From positions 1 through 41,910 of the forward strand of contig NZ_JACOGG010000022.1 in NCBI RefSeq assembly GCF_014284365.1: a stretch of DNA of 41,910 nt, read 5' to 3'. The stretch is from Cognatundibacterium rugosum (lineage in GTDB: Bacteria; Pseudomonadota; Gammaproteobacteria; Burkholderiales; Burkholderiaceae_D). The notes beneath the pieces were generated by a model, which worked only from the letters and a program-made list of their open reading frames with translations, was not told where the DNA came from and did no database searches. Below are positions 15,423 to 23,900 of the stretch, piece by piece. Every line of letters begins with the position of its first letter. Positions within the stretch are counted from its first letter, which is position 1. Made by a program: the position numbers and the translations under genes.

Positions 15423-16796
15423 TTGAGCAAATTAGCAACACCTCTGGCATTTGTGGATCTGGAAACCACAGGCACGATCGCCACCCGTGACCGGATTACC
15501 GAAATCGCCATCATCCGTTTTGACGGCGAGCATATAGAACGCTGGTCGCAACTGATCAACCCGGAAACCCAGATACCGCCATTCGTCGAACAACTGACTG
15601 GCATCAGCAATGCCATGGTGGCGGATCAGCCGCTGTTCGCAGAGCTCGCACCGCACATACTGGCACAGCTGCAAGGCCATATGCTGGTGGCGCACAATGC
15701 GCGCTTTGATTACGGTTTTTTAAAAAACGAATTCCGCCGTCTGGAGATGTCTTACCGAGCACCGGTACTGTGTACGCTCAAGCTCTCGCGCAAACTGTTC
15801 CCGCAATTCGTCAAGCACAATCTCGACAGCATCATAGAAAGGCATCAGATTGTAGTCGGTGAGCGACATCGTGCGATGACCGATGCCGATGCCCTGCTGC
15901 AGTTCTGGCAGGCGTTACAACAGGTGCCGGGCGAGGCCGCCTTGCTGGCAGCGGTGAAAGAACTAAGTTCACGCCCGGCGCTGCCACCGCATCTGGATGC
16001 CGATATCGTCGACCAGTTACCTAAGGGCTATGGCGTCTATCTGTTCTATGGAGAAAACCGGCTGCCTATCTACGTCGGCAAGAGCAATACCTTGCGCCAG
16101 CGTGTGCTATCGCATTTCTCGGCGGATCATGCACTGGCTAAGGAAATGAATATCTCCCAACAGGTGAGAGATATCGAATGGATAGAATGCGCGGGTGAAA
16201 TCGATGCGCTGATTACCGAAGCGCGACTGATCAAGGAAAAACAACCTACCCTGAACCGTCAGTTACGCAGGAATAGCGAATTTTGCTCCTGGCGCCTGAG
16301 TGATCTGGGCAGCGGCCTGCTGCAACCGCAACTGGTGTATGGCCGCGATCTGGATCTCGGCAGGCAGGAACAGTTGTATGGCTTGTTTAAAAGCGGTGCC
16401 AGTGCACGGGAATTTTTACTGCAAGCGGTCAAACAATATCAATTGTGCGCCGCCACGCTGGGGTTGGAAAAAGGCGGCAATGGCAAACCTTGTTTTGCGC
16501 GCCAGCTCAAGCAATGCAAGGGTGCCTGCGTGGGTCAGGAAAGTGCTTTACAACATAATCTGCGTCTGATCGAAGCGTTGGCCGAGATGAAGCTTAAGGC
16601 CTGGCCATTTGCCGGACCTGCCTTGCTGCAGGAAGCCGGGGTCTATCATGTGATCGAGGCCTGGTGCTATCTGGGTCGTGCCGAGACGCTGGCCCAGGTA
16701 CCGGCTTTGCTGGCATCCGGCAAGCCGCGCTTTGACCGCGATACGTACCGGATACTGGTGAAATACCTGAACCGCATGCAAGCCTGCAGCGCCTGA
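15423..16796 (+). CDS. DnaQ-like 3'-5' exonuclease fused to UvrC/Cho-type GIY-YIG endonuclease
   Basis: 457-residue two-nuclease protein. Residues about 8-165 form a DEDDh exonuclease as in Pol III epsilon: Asp12 and Glu14 (VDLETTG), Asp96 (HNARFDYGF), His149 and Asp154 (ERHRAMTDADA). Residues about 200-285 form a GIY-YIG module: GVYLFYG, IYVGKSN, Arg225/Arg227, Glu266 and Asn278. Further on, Cys342, Cys357, Cys365 and Cys369 (CFARQLKQCKGACVG) mirror the cysteine block that follows the nuclease in UvrC and Cho. No HhH or UvrB-binding part is apparent. The start is a TTG at 15423; an upstream stop at 15405 leaves only CTG as an alternative. Fusions of this kind are known in bacteria. A DNA repair role is inferred. 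Confidence 0.88.
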   Translation: MSKLATPLAFVDLETTGTIATRDRITEIAIIRFDGEHIERWSQLINPETQIPPFVEQLTGISNAMVADQPLFAELAPHILAQLQGHMLVAHNARFDYGFLKNEFRRLEMSYRAPVLCTLKLSRKLFPQFVKHNLDSIIERHQIVVGERHRAMTDADALLQFWQALQQVPGEAALLAAVKELSSRPALPPHLDADIVDQLPKGYGVYLFYGENRLPIYVGKSNTLRQRVLSHFSADHALAKEMNISQQVRDIEWIECAGEIDALITEARLIKEKQPTLNRQLRRNSEFCSWRLSDLGSGLLQPQLVYGRDLDLGRQEQLYGLFKSGASAREFLLQAVKQYQLCAATLGLEKGGNGKPCFARQLKQCKGACVGQESALQHNLRLIEALAEMKLKAWPFAGPALLQEAGVYHVIEAWCYLGRAETLAQVPALLASGKPRFDRDTYRILVKYLNRMQACSA

Positions 16797-16815
16797 ACGC
16801 TGCAGGCTGCGAAGC

Positions 16816-18105
16816 TTACTTCAAAATGCCTTGCGTGACTTCCGGCTTACCGTCAGAAACCAGCGCCGGTACTTGTATCAGACGCATCAGCAAAGGGTAG
16901 ACATCCACATTCTCCAAACTTTGCAAACGCGCCGCCGGGCGGAATGCCGGGCCGTTAGCGATGAACAACGCACCCATCTCCGGTGCCAGATTGTCATAGC
17001 CATGCGCCCCGCCATTGCTGTGATTCTTCGGATTTTGATCGGCGAAAATCAGCCAGCCGGTTTCAGCCAGACACAGATAAGATGGAACCCGCGGATTGCG
17101 ACCGAATTCAAAGCGCGCCGGAATCTGGGCTTTTTTCCAGCACTGCATATGTGCATGGGGTTTCAGCAAAGCGGCTTCCAGTTCAGCCTCATGACCTGGT
17201 GCCGCGTCAAATGCGGCGTAGGTGCCGCTATTGACCATACGGAAGCTGGATGCGGACACCAGCTGATCAAGTACGATCGTGCGCTGTGCGCTGGTGGCAG
17301 CCATGCCATGATCGGATACGATCACCAGATTGGCTTCGATCTGACGCGTTTGCAGCCCTGCTACCAGACGTGCCAGCGCACGGTCGACCTGTGCTACCGC
17401 TTCATTCACGATCTGGCTGTCTGGCCCTTCATCGTGGCCGGCATGATCGACATCGTCAAAATACAAAGTCAGCATGGAAGGCCGCTCTGTAACCGGTTTG
17501 TCTAACCAACTCAGTAAGGTATCAACACGCTGATCCGGCGTGACCTTGCCATCAAACACGCGCCATTCGCCGGGGCGCACGCCATGTATTGCGGCTTCCG
17601 AACCGGGCCAGAACATGGTGGCACTGCGCACGCCATTTTTTTCTGCAGTCACCCAGACAGGCTCTGCCTGATCCCACCAGCGGCGATCGGTCACCGCGTC
17701 ACGGTTACTCAAAGTGAATTTCACGCCGGGGATCGCCGCATCCTGCATGGTGTTACCCACGATACCATGATGATCCGGACGCAGCCCTGTCACCAGCGTG
17801 TAGTGATTCGGAAAAGTAATCGAAGGAAATGAGGGCCGCATCACATCCGCCAGCACACCCTGGGTGGCCAGTGCATTGAGCGTAGGCGAGACGCCACGTT
17901 TGAGGTAATCAGGACGGAAACCATCGATAGACACCAGAATCACCGGAGCGGCTAAAGGCGCACGATAGCTGATTGTCGCAGGCGCAGCTGCTGCCGTATT
18001 GGTCGCAGACGGGCTAGGTAACTGGGTGCAGGCACTCAGTAAAGTGAACAAAGGCGCAATGAACAGCGCCGGTGTCAACCGCAGTCGGAGTAAAGAATTC
18101 AGCAC
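16816..18105 (-). CDS. NPP-type nucleotide pyrophosphatase/phosphodiesterase, lipoprotein
   Basis: Alkaline-phosphatase-superfamily enzyme of the ectonucleotide pyrophosphatase/phosphodiesterase (type I phosphodiesterase) group. The N-terminus is a lipoprotein signal (hydrophobic stretch, then LLSAC), so the enzyme should sit on the envelope facing the periplasm. Two-zinc-site landmarks: VSIDGFRPDYL, the nucleophile threonine in SFPSITFPNHY, DDVDHAGHDEGPDS, IVSDHGMA and NGGAHGYDN. I choose the GTG at 18105, with CAGGA a few nt upstream, giving 429 residues; a TTG at 18120 is the other candidate. It is convergent with the fusion nuclease gene, whose stop is only 19 nt away. The likely role is hydrolysis of nucleotides or phosphodiesters. 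Confidence 0.88.
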   Translation of the reverse strand: MLNSLLRLRLTPALFIAPLFTLLSACTQLPSPSATNTAAAAPATISYRAPLAAPVILVSIDGFRPDYLKRGVSPTLNALATQGVLADVMRPSFPSITFPNHYTLVTGLRPDHHGIVGNTMQDAAIPGVKFTLSNRDAVTDRRWWDQAEPVWVTAEKNGVRSATMFWPGSEAAIHGVRPGEWRVFDGKVTPDQRVDTLLSWLDKPVTERPSMLTLYFDDVDHAGHDEGPDSQIVNEAVAQVDRALARLVAGLQTRQIEANLVIVSDHGMAATSAQRTIVLDQLVSASSFRMVNSGTYAAFDAAPGHEAELEAALLKPHAHMQCWKKAQIPARFEFGRNPRVPSYLCLAETGWLIFADQNPKNHSNGGAHGYDNLAPEMGALFIANGPAFRPAARLQSLENVDVYPLLMRLIQVPALVSDGKPEVTQGILK

Positions 18106-18475
18106 GTATGATCCTGACAATAAAAATCGAAATGACGCTTGCTATCGCCAGATAGGAGCAACCACGAAGCAGCAAGCCTACTAGGGCTGCAAGTATAACT
18201 ATGCTCGATGGCAATTGCATGACCAAATTTTTTTAAGATATGTACAGCACTTAGGTTTTTGCAGCGGCCCAGACAATTCGCGATCATTTATGGTGAAAAA
18301 CTGATAGTGAATACCAACAAACAATATCGTAGCGACCTGAAATTAACTTATTTCCATTGTATTTGAGACGTTTTTCTTTTATACCTAGGCATAGAAATTT
18401 ATTTCCAATTGGAAATTACAGCGCCACTTGCGCGTCGTTGCATCACTCAATATTGAGCGTCAGTAAGGAAAGATC
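18106..18475. other. Intergenic region with a 16-bp perfect palindrome
   Basis: About 370 bp between divergent genes. The feature that stands out is ATTTCCAATTGGAAAT (18401-18416), a perfect palindrome ending about 60 nt before the downstream start codon, where an operator would sit. The sequence from 18300 to 18420 is AT-rich and probably carries the promoter, though no clear -35/-10 pair is seen. Confidence 0.55.
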
Positions 18476-18754
18476 ATGAATATCGGAAGCGTGAACAATC
18501 AGTCATCGCAAGCGGATACTTATAGCAATAGCGTGCAGAAACTCAGGCAACGCGATGGCGAGCTGAACAAAGTCAAACAGGAAAATCAGAAAGTTAAGGC
18601 GGAAACCCAGACGCAGCAGGCGGAGCAGGCCACACAGGCGACGCAGTCTGCCGATGCGCTACAACAGGCGCGTGCCGCTCAGGAAAACAAACCTAAGCCC
18701 AGCGTCAATGGCAGCGGCCAGGTAGTTGGACGTATGATCAATACCAGCGCCTGA
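18476..18754 (+). CDS. Small Gln/Ala-rich predicted coiled-coil protein
   Basis: 92 residues, no signal peptide or membrane span, no recognised family. The middle (about residues 18-70) is dominated by Gln, Lys, Glu and Ala with heptad-like spacing (VQKLRQRDGELNKVKQENQK), suggesting a helical coiled coil; the two ends are polar and Gly/Ser/Asn-rich. A strong AAGGAAAG ribosome-binding site sits 4 nt before the ATG, and a terminator-like stem overlaps the stop, so the gene is probably real. It is a single-gene unit behind a palindromic operator candidate. Function unknown. Confidence 0.75.
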   Translation: MNIGSVNNQSSQADTYSNSVQKLRQRDGELNKVKQENQKVKAETQTQQAEQATQATQSADALQQARAAQENKPKPSVNGSGQVVGRMINTSA

Positions 18755-18811
18755 GCACAGCTTACGCAATACCCACAAGCAGCAATTCAGGGCTGTGCTT
18801 TTATATTTTTT
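18754..18811 (+). terminator. Terminator of the small coiled-coil gene
   Basis: AGCACAGC (18754-18761) pairs with GCTGTGCT (18792-18799), followed by TTTTATATTTTTTT. The loop is long (30 nt) and the stem begins at the last base of the stop codon. Confidence 0.5.
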
Positions 18812-18827
18812 TCGTTTTTTTTGGAGA

Positions 18828-18879
18828 GACGCAAATTGCCCGGCAAGGAGCCCAAATACCACTGGGGTACTTTTGCGTC
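18828..18879. repeat. Inverted repeat between convergent genes
   Basis: GACGCAAA (18828-18835) and TTTGCGTC (18872-18879) enclose a 36-nt loop with further short complementarities (GCCCGG, GGAGCCC). It ends 5 nt before the cytochrome stop codon. There is no T-run on either strand, so a terminator role is uncertain. Confidence 0.4.
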
Positions 18880-18883
18880 AGTC

Positions 18884-19789
18884 CTATTCTCTTTGCTGCG
18901 CCATTTGCCTGAAATACAGCAGCAAATCATCTAACTCCTGCGCAGACAAGGATTGCAGATTAAATCCCGGCATCGCTGAAGCAGGCCAGCTGCGTACACT
19001 GGCCGGATTGCGTATCAGCTGACGCAACATCCCTTCCTGAAAATACTCGACCGGACTATGCGGCAAATTCAGATCCGGCCCCAGCCTGGCGTCGCCACCG
19101 CCATTCATGCTGTGGCAGGCAGCACAATTTTTCGTATAGACCTGCATGCCACGTAAAGCCTGCGTCTGCTGCATGCCACTGGTACGTGGCATTAACTGCG
19201 GATAACGCTGCTCCAGTGTTTGCGTCAGGCTGATTTTGGCGATCTGATACGGCCATTGCTCGCTGGACACCTGATGTTCCGGATCTTGCCAGACCAGATA
19301 AACAGGACCGGCACTGGGCTTACCCGCCGCCAGCACAGGCCAGGGCGCTGCTACATCTTCTATCGCCAGCCAGGGACGGGCAGAGGTATTGAATACACTG
19401 GCAGGTAAAGTCGCAACAAAGCCATCCAACGCGGTGAATTGCAAATTCAGTGCAGGCAAATCCGGATAAAAAACCTGGAGTGGCAGTGCACGGTAAGTGC
19501 GACGACCACCGTAAGCGACATCCGACTCCAGCACTATCGTCTTCACCTCGGGCGAGGCCAATAACTGCGACCGGCTCAATTGCAGAGTCTGAGCTGCCGT
19601 CTGTATCTGTAACACGGCCTGCTCTTTGCTTGTACTGTCGCGCTGGATGGCTAGGGTTGGCGTCGTTCCAGCATGAGTCCAGCTACAGGCAGTCAGTACG
19701 ATGCTGCATGACAGACTCAACAGCAGGCCGAGATTCACGCTGGATCTGAGCCAGGTGCGGCCAGATTGCCTGGTTTGCGTTATGATCAT
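18884..19789 (-). CDS. c-type cytochrome lipoprotein with N-terminal oxidoreductase-like domain
   Basis: 301 residues from the ATG at 19789, preceded by AAAGGA; an upstream in-frame start at 19873 has no such site. The N-terminus is a lipoprotein signal (LLLSLSCSIVLTACSW). The C-terminal third (about 215-301) is a mono-heme class I cytochrome: CAACH heme motif, GPDLN and the distal methionine in SAMPGFN. The middle region contains TALDGFVATLPASVF, PWLAIEDVAAPWP and AGPVYLVWQD, which recall the sulfite-oxidase/YedY-type fold without visible molybdopterin ligands; this is a tentative reading. It probably acts as an envelope electron carrier. It is divergent from the CDF gene, 142 bp apart. Confidence 0.82.
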   Translation of the reverse strand: MIITQTRQSGRTWLRSSVNLGLLLSLSCSIVLTACSWTHAGTTPTLAIQRDSTSKEQAVLQIQTAAQTLQLSRSQLLASPEVKTIVLESDVAYGGRRTYRALPLQVFYPDLPALNLQFTALDGFVATLPASVFNTSARPWLAIEDVAAPWPVLAAGKPSAGPVYLVWQDPEHQVSSEQWPYQIAKISLTQTLEQRYPQLMPRTSGMQQTQALRGMQVYTKNCAACHSMNGGGDARLGPDLNLPHSPVEYFQEGMLRQLIRNPASVRSWPASAMPGFNLQSLSAQELDDLLLYFRQMAQQRE

Positions 19790-19931
19790 ATGAGTTCCTT
19801 TCAAACTGAAATGCGATACGGAGCTGGTCAAAGATAAGTACCGATACCCTACGGGTCTTTGCCATTGTCCCATGCCACCTCACCGTGTGCACAGTTTTAC
19901 ACCGATCCGCCACCCCTCAAGCTGGAAAAAG

Positions 19932-20885
19932 ATGGATAACCAAGAATTTCATGATGATCACGAAGACGGCCAGGATGGCCCCTTAGGCGCAGCACAGCGT
20001 GCAGCTGCCGCCAGCCGCAGCACCTGGACCAGCGTCGTGGTCAATATATTGCTGACCAGCATACAGTTCATGGTCGGTTTCTTCAGTCATTCGCAGGCTT
20101 TGATTGCCGATGCCATTCATTCGCTGTCTGATCTGATATCGGATTTTGTGGTGCTGCTGGCCAGCCATCACAGTAAAAAGGCAGCGGATACCGATCATCC
20201 TTACGGACATCAACGTTTTGAAAATGCGGCATCACTGGTACTGGGACTGATACTGTTGGCAGTGGGCTGTGGCATGCTGTGGTCAGCCTTTCGCAAGCTG
20301 GAAACACCGGAATTGGTACCACAGGTGCATAGCATTGCGCTGTGGGTAGCCGGGCTGGCACTGATCTCCAAGGAGTTGTTGTTCCGCTATATGCTGGCGG
20401 TCGCGCAGAAGGTGAAGTCCAGCATGCTGGTGGCCAATGCCTGGCATGCTCGCTCAGATGCTGCTTCGTCGCTGGTAGTCGGGCTGGGCATCATCGGCAA
20501 TATGGCCGGTTATCCGATACTCGATCCGATTGCAGCACTAATCGTGGGCTTTATGGTGGCGCGCATGGGTTGGGAATTTGGCTGGGAAGCCTTGCATGAT
20601 CTGATGGATCGCGCGGCCGATGAAGAGGAAGTCGCGGCGATACGCCTGACCTTGCTCGATACACCGGGCGTGATTAATGCGCACGATGTACATACGCGCA
20701 AAATGGGTGACATGATCGTGGTCGATGCGCATATCGAAGTCGATGCCAATATCACGGTTGAAGCCGGGCACGACATTGCGGTACTCGCGCGCCAGCGCGT
20801 GATGCAAAGACACAGGGTGCTGAATCTGATGACGCATATCGATCCCTGGAAACGCCCTGACCGCGATCATCAACCGCCTAACTGA
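19932..20885 (+). CDS. Cation diffusion facilitator (CDF) family metal transporter
   Basis: Proton-coupled exporter of divalent metals (Zn, Fe, Mn, Cd or Co) in the inner membrane. I choose the ATG at 19932 behind GGAAAAAG; the frame extends to 19872. From there it has 317 residues. The N-terminus is acidic with scattered His (EFHDDHEDGQDG), a possible metal-sensing tail. Six TM segments lie between about residues 30 and 215, with the two metal-site motifs HSLSDLISD (TM2) and HARSDAASS (TM5). The C-terminal cytoplasmic ferredoxin-like domain includes DVHTRKMGDMIVVDAHIEV. Metal specificity cannot be read with certainty. It shares a terminator with the convergent AAA gene. Confidence 0.92.
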   Translation: MDNQEFHDDHEDGQDGPLGAAQRAAAASRSTWTSVVVNILLTSIQFMVGFFSHSQALIADAIHSLSDLISDFVVLLASHHSKKAADTDHPYGHQRFENAASLVLGLILLAVGCGMLWSAFRKLETPELVPQVHSIALWVAGLALISKELLFRYMLAVAQKVKSSMLVANAWHARSDAASSLVVGLGIIGNMAGYPILDPIAALIVGFMVARMGWEFGWEALHDLMDRAADEEEVAAIRLTLLDTPGVINAHDVHTRKMGDMIVVDAHIEVDANITVEAGHDIAVLARQRVMQRHRVLNLMTHIDPWKRPDRDHQPPN

Positions 20886-20960
20886 TCGATGATAATAAGC
20901 AGACTCAGGCGGTAATTTGCGTCATGACAGAATCAGACATAGAATCAGGATAGAATCACA

Positions 20961-20991
20961 AAAAAAGGGAGCTCGCAGGCTCCCTTTTTTT
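20961..20991. terminator. Bidirectional terminator between CDF and triple-AAA genes
   Basis: AAAAAA-GGGAGC (to 20972), 6-nt loop, GCTCCC (20979-20984), then seven T. The A-run on the left gives the mirror-image terminator on the minus strand. Confidence 0.93.
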
Positions 20992-20994
20992 GCA

Positions 20995-23900
20995 TCATAC
21001 GACGAACCGGGTTTCGCTCTGTATCACCACTTCATCCAACTGCCGGGTCAGATCCTGCAATTCTATGCGGATGGGATTCGTCACCGGATCGATGTCACCA
21101 CGCAGCAGACAACGGGTGGTGGCCTGATTCGACGCGATCTCGATCAGACTGCGTAAATCACGTCCGGATTTTCCATCCGTGCGTGCGGCCAGTTCCAGGC
21201 TGGCGATATCCACATCAAAGGCTAGGGGTTTATCACGCAGTAATTGCCGCACTATCGTCTGGCGTGCCGCCAGGTCAGGCAAAGACAACTCAATTTTCTG
21301 GGCGAAGCGCGATAACACCGCCGGGTCGATCAGTTCCGGATGATTGGACGCAGCCAGTACGAACACTTGCCCCTGCTTGCTTTGTGCGCCATCCATTTCC
21401 TGTAACAGCTGACCGATAATTTCTTCAGAAAAGGATTTGCTGCGCTCACCCCGTTTGGCTGCCAGAATTTCCATTTCATCGATGAACAGGATGCAGGGTG
21501 ACTGACTGCGCGCCTTGTCAAACATCGCTTTGACGGCAGTGCCCGAGTGACCTATCCATTGTTTCTGTATCTCCGCTGTGGATGGGGCAAAAAAGGATAA
21601 GCCAGACTGACTCGCGAGCACTCTGGCCAGCTGTGTCTTACCTGTGCCCGGTGGGCCCCACAATAAGGCGCTGCGCGGTGCAGTAATACCACTGGCCTTG
21701 AGCTGCTCCGCATTGCGTATCATGCGACCCAGTGCTTCAAACTGCTGCCGCAATGCATCCGGCAGCACAATATCATCCCAGCTTAAATTGTCCACCTTAG
21801 TCGATTGCTTACTGTCTTCTAATTGCTGCAGCAAATCATCCATTTGCAGACAAACAGGATTGCGTTCGGGGTGAATATCCTCACCACTCAGCAAGGCGCG
21901 CTCAGTAGCTTTGCGTGCAGCGACTTCGACCAGAGTACGCAAGTCGCGTCCGGATTTCCCTTCCGTCATTTTTCCCAGTGTCGCTGCGGCTTCATTTACC
22001 TCAAAGCCCAGCGGTTTTTTACGCAATAAGCTTTGTAGGATCGCTTCGCGACCGCTACGGTCAGGTAAAGGCAGTTCCAGTTTTTGCTCCAGACGCGATA
22101 ACACAGCACTATCAATCTGATCTGGCAAATTCGAGGCAGCCAGCACAAACACCAGCCCCTGATGACTTTTCGCGCCATCCATTTCCTGTAACAGCTGGCC
22201 AACCACTTCCTCGGTCGCTGAATTGCTGTTCTGTGCACCGCGTGCCGGCGCCAGAATTTCGATTTCATCGATGAACAGGATGCAGGGTGACTGATTACGC
22301 GCACGTTCAAACAGACTGCGTACCGCATTACCCGAGCTGCCGACTGTGCCCTGCTTCAGTTCAGCCGTGGTACAGGTCAGAAAGGCAAGCCCAGCCTCAT
22401 TGGCCAACACCCGCGCCAACTGGGTCTTACCGGTGCCTGGCGGGCCCCACAGCAAGGCGCCACGCGGGGTATCAATCCCACTCTTTTTCAGCTCTTCGCT
22501 ATTGCGCAGCATCTTTCCGAGATGAATGAACGACTTTTTGACCAGCTCAGGCAAGACGATGTCGTCCCAGCCCAGATCACTGACATGACTCGAATTTTTA
22601 CCGCGCTGACGTCTGATCTCCTTAAGAATTTCAGCTGCCTCTGGATCATTCCGGCCGGCCAGCTCAGCTGCGATGGCGATCACCAGCTGATGCAGGTCGC
22701 GCCCGCTCATGCCACTGGTTTCACGTACGATGGCTTTCATCTCCGCAGGCGCAATCAGCTTCGCTTTAAGCAATTCTGCTTTCAGGATTTTTTCGCGGTT
22801 ACGCGCATCCGGCAAGCCCACTTCCACCACACTGGTGAAACGCGACAATATGGCATCATCAATACCATCGCGCAGATTGGTGGCACCTACCACCATCACC
22901 TGCCCACCCTGAGCGATGCCGCCCCATTGACTTAAAAATTCCTTGACCAGTTCGTCATCAAAATTCACACCACCTGAATTGGCTCCGCCACGACGTTTGA
23001 AGATGCCTTCGCACTCATCGACAAACAAAATACAAGGACTCTGTTTGCGCGCAGCTTCAAACACGGCTTTGACTTTGGGTGAGGTATGTCCCTGATAACT
23101 GCCTTTCAGATCCGACTCACTGACACTCATGAAATGCACGCCCGCTGTCTTAGCGAGCAATTCTGCAATCGTGGTTTTACCAGTACCGGGTGGCCCGTAC
23201 AGCAAAATACCTTTGGGTGAAACTTCCGAGCGGCTGGCAAATAAGTCGACCAGCTTGATCAGCTTATCCGCCAACCCATCGGGAACTGCAACTTCACGCC
23301 AGAGACTGGCCAGTTGTTCGCATTTCTGCAATTGCTGATGTGCGGTTTGCAGTACCTGATATGCAGCGCGGATAGACTGACTGGCCGCAACCACTTGCTG
23401 CAGATTCGTATGATGCTGGCCGAGCAGACCTATCCAGTGCTGCTGACAGCGTTCTGCCATAAAAAAATGATGATCACCTTCCAGCAACAACTTTTTCTGC
23501 TCTGGTAAATAGGCCAGCCAGGCACGCTTGGGCTGGGCTGACTGCCCCTGCTCAGTGAATTGCAGCAGCGTGGCCCCCAGATAACGTCGGGCGACCTGCC
23601 CAAGACGGAAGCTGGTACATCCCAGCTCAGACGGGTTTTCGCCCGGATAAATCACCGCAGAGTAAGGATACTTAGAATCACCGGATTCTTCGCTGGCAAA
23701 CGCCAGCACGTGAATACTGGCTGTCGCCAATTGTTCAGCCAGCTGTTGATATGGCTTTTGCAGTAATTGCAGCGCGCTGCCACGTCTGGCTGCACGTACC
23801 ATCACGATATACGGCAACCAGACAAACAACAATCCCGTGACACTGAACAAGCCGGAAACCAGATAAGGCAGGCCAAGTGCGAAATTCGCCCGCATTACGC

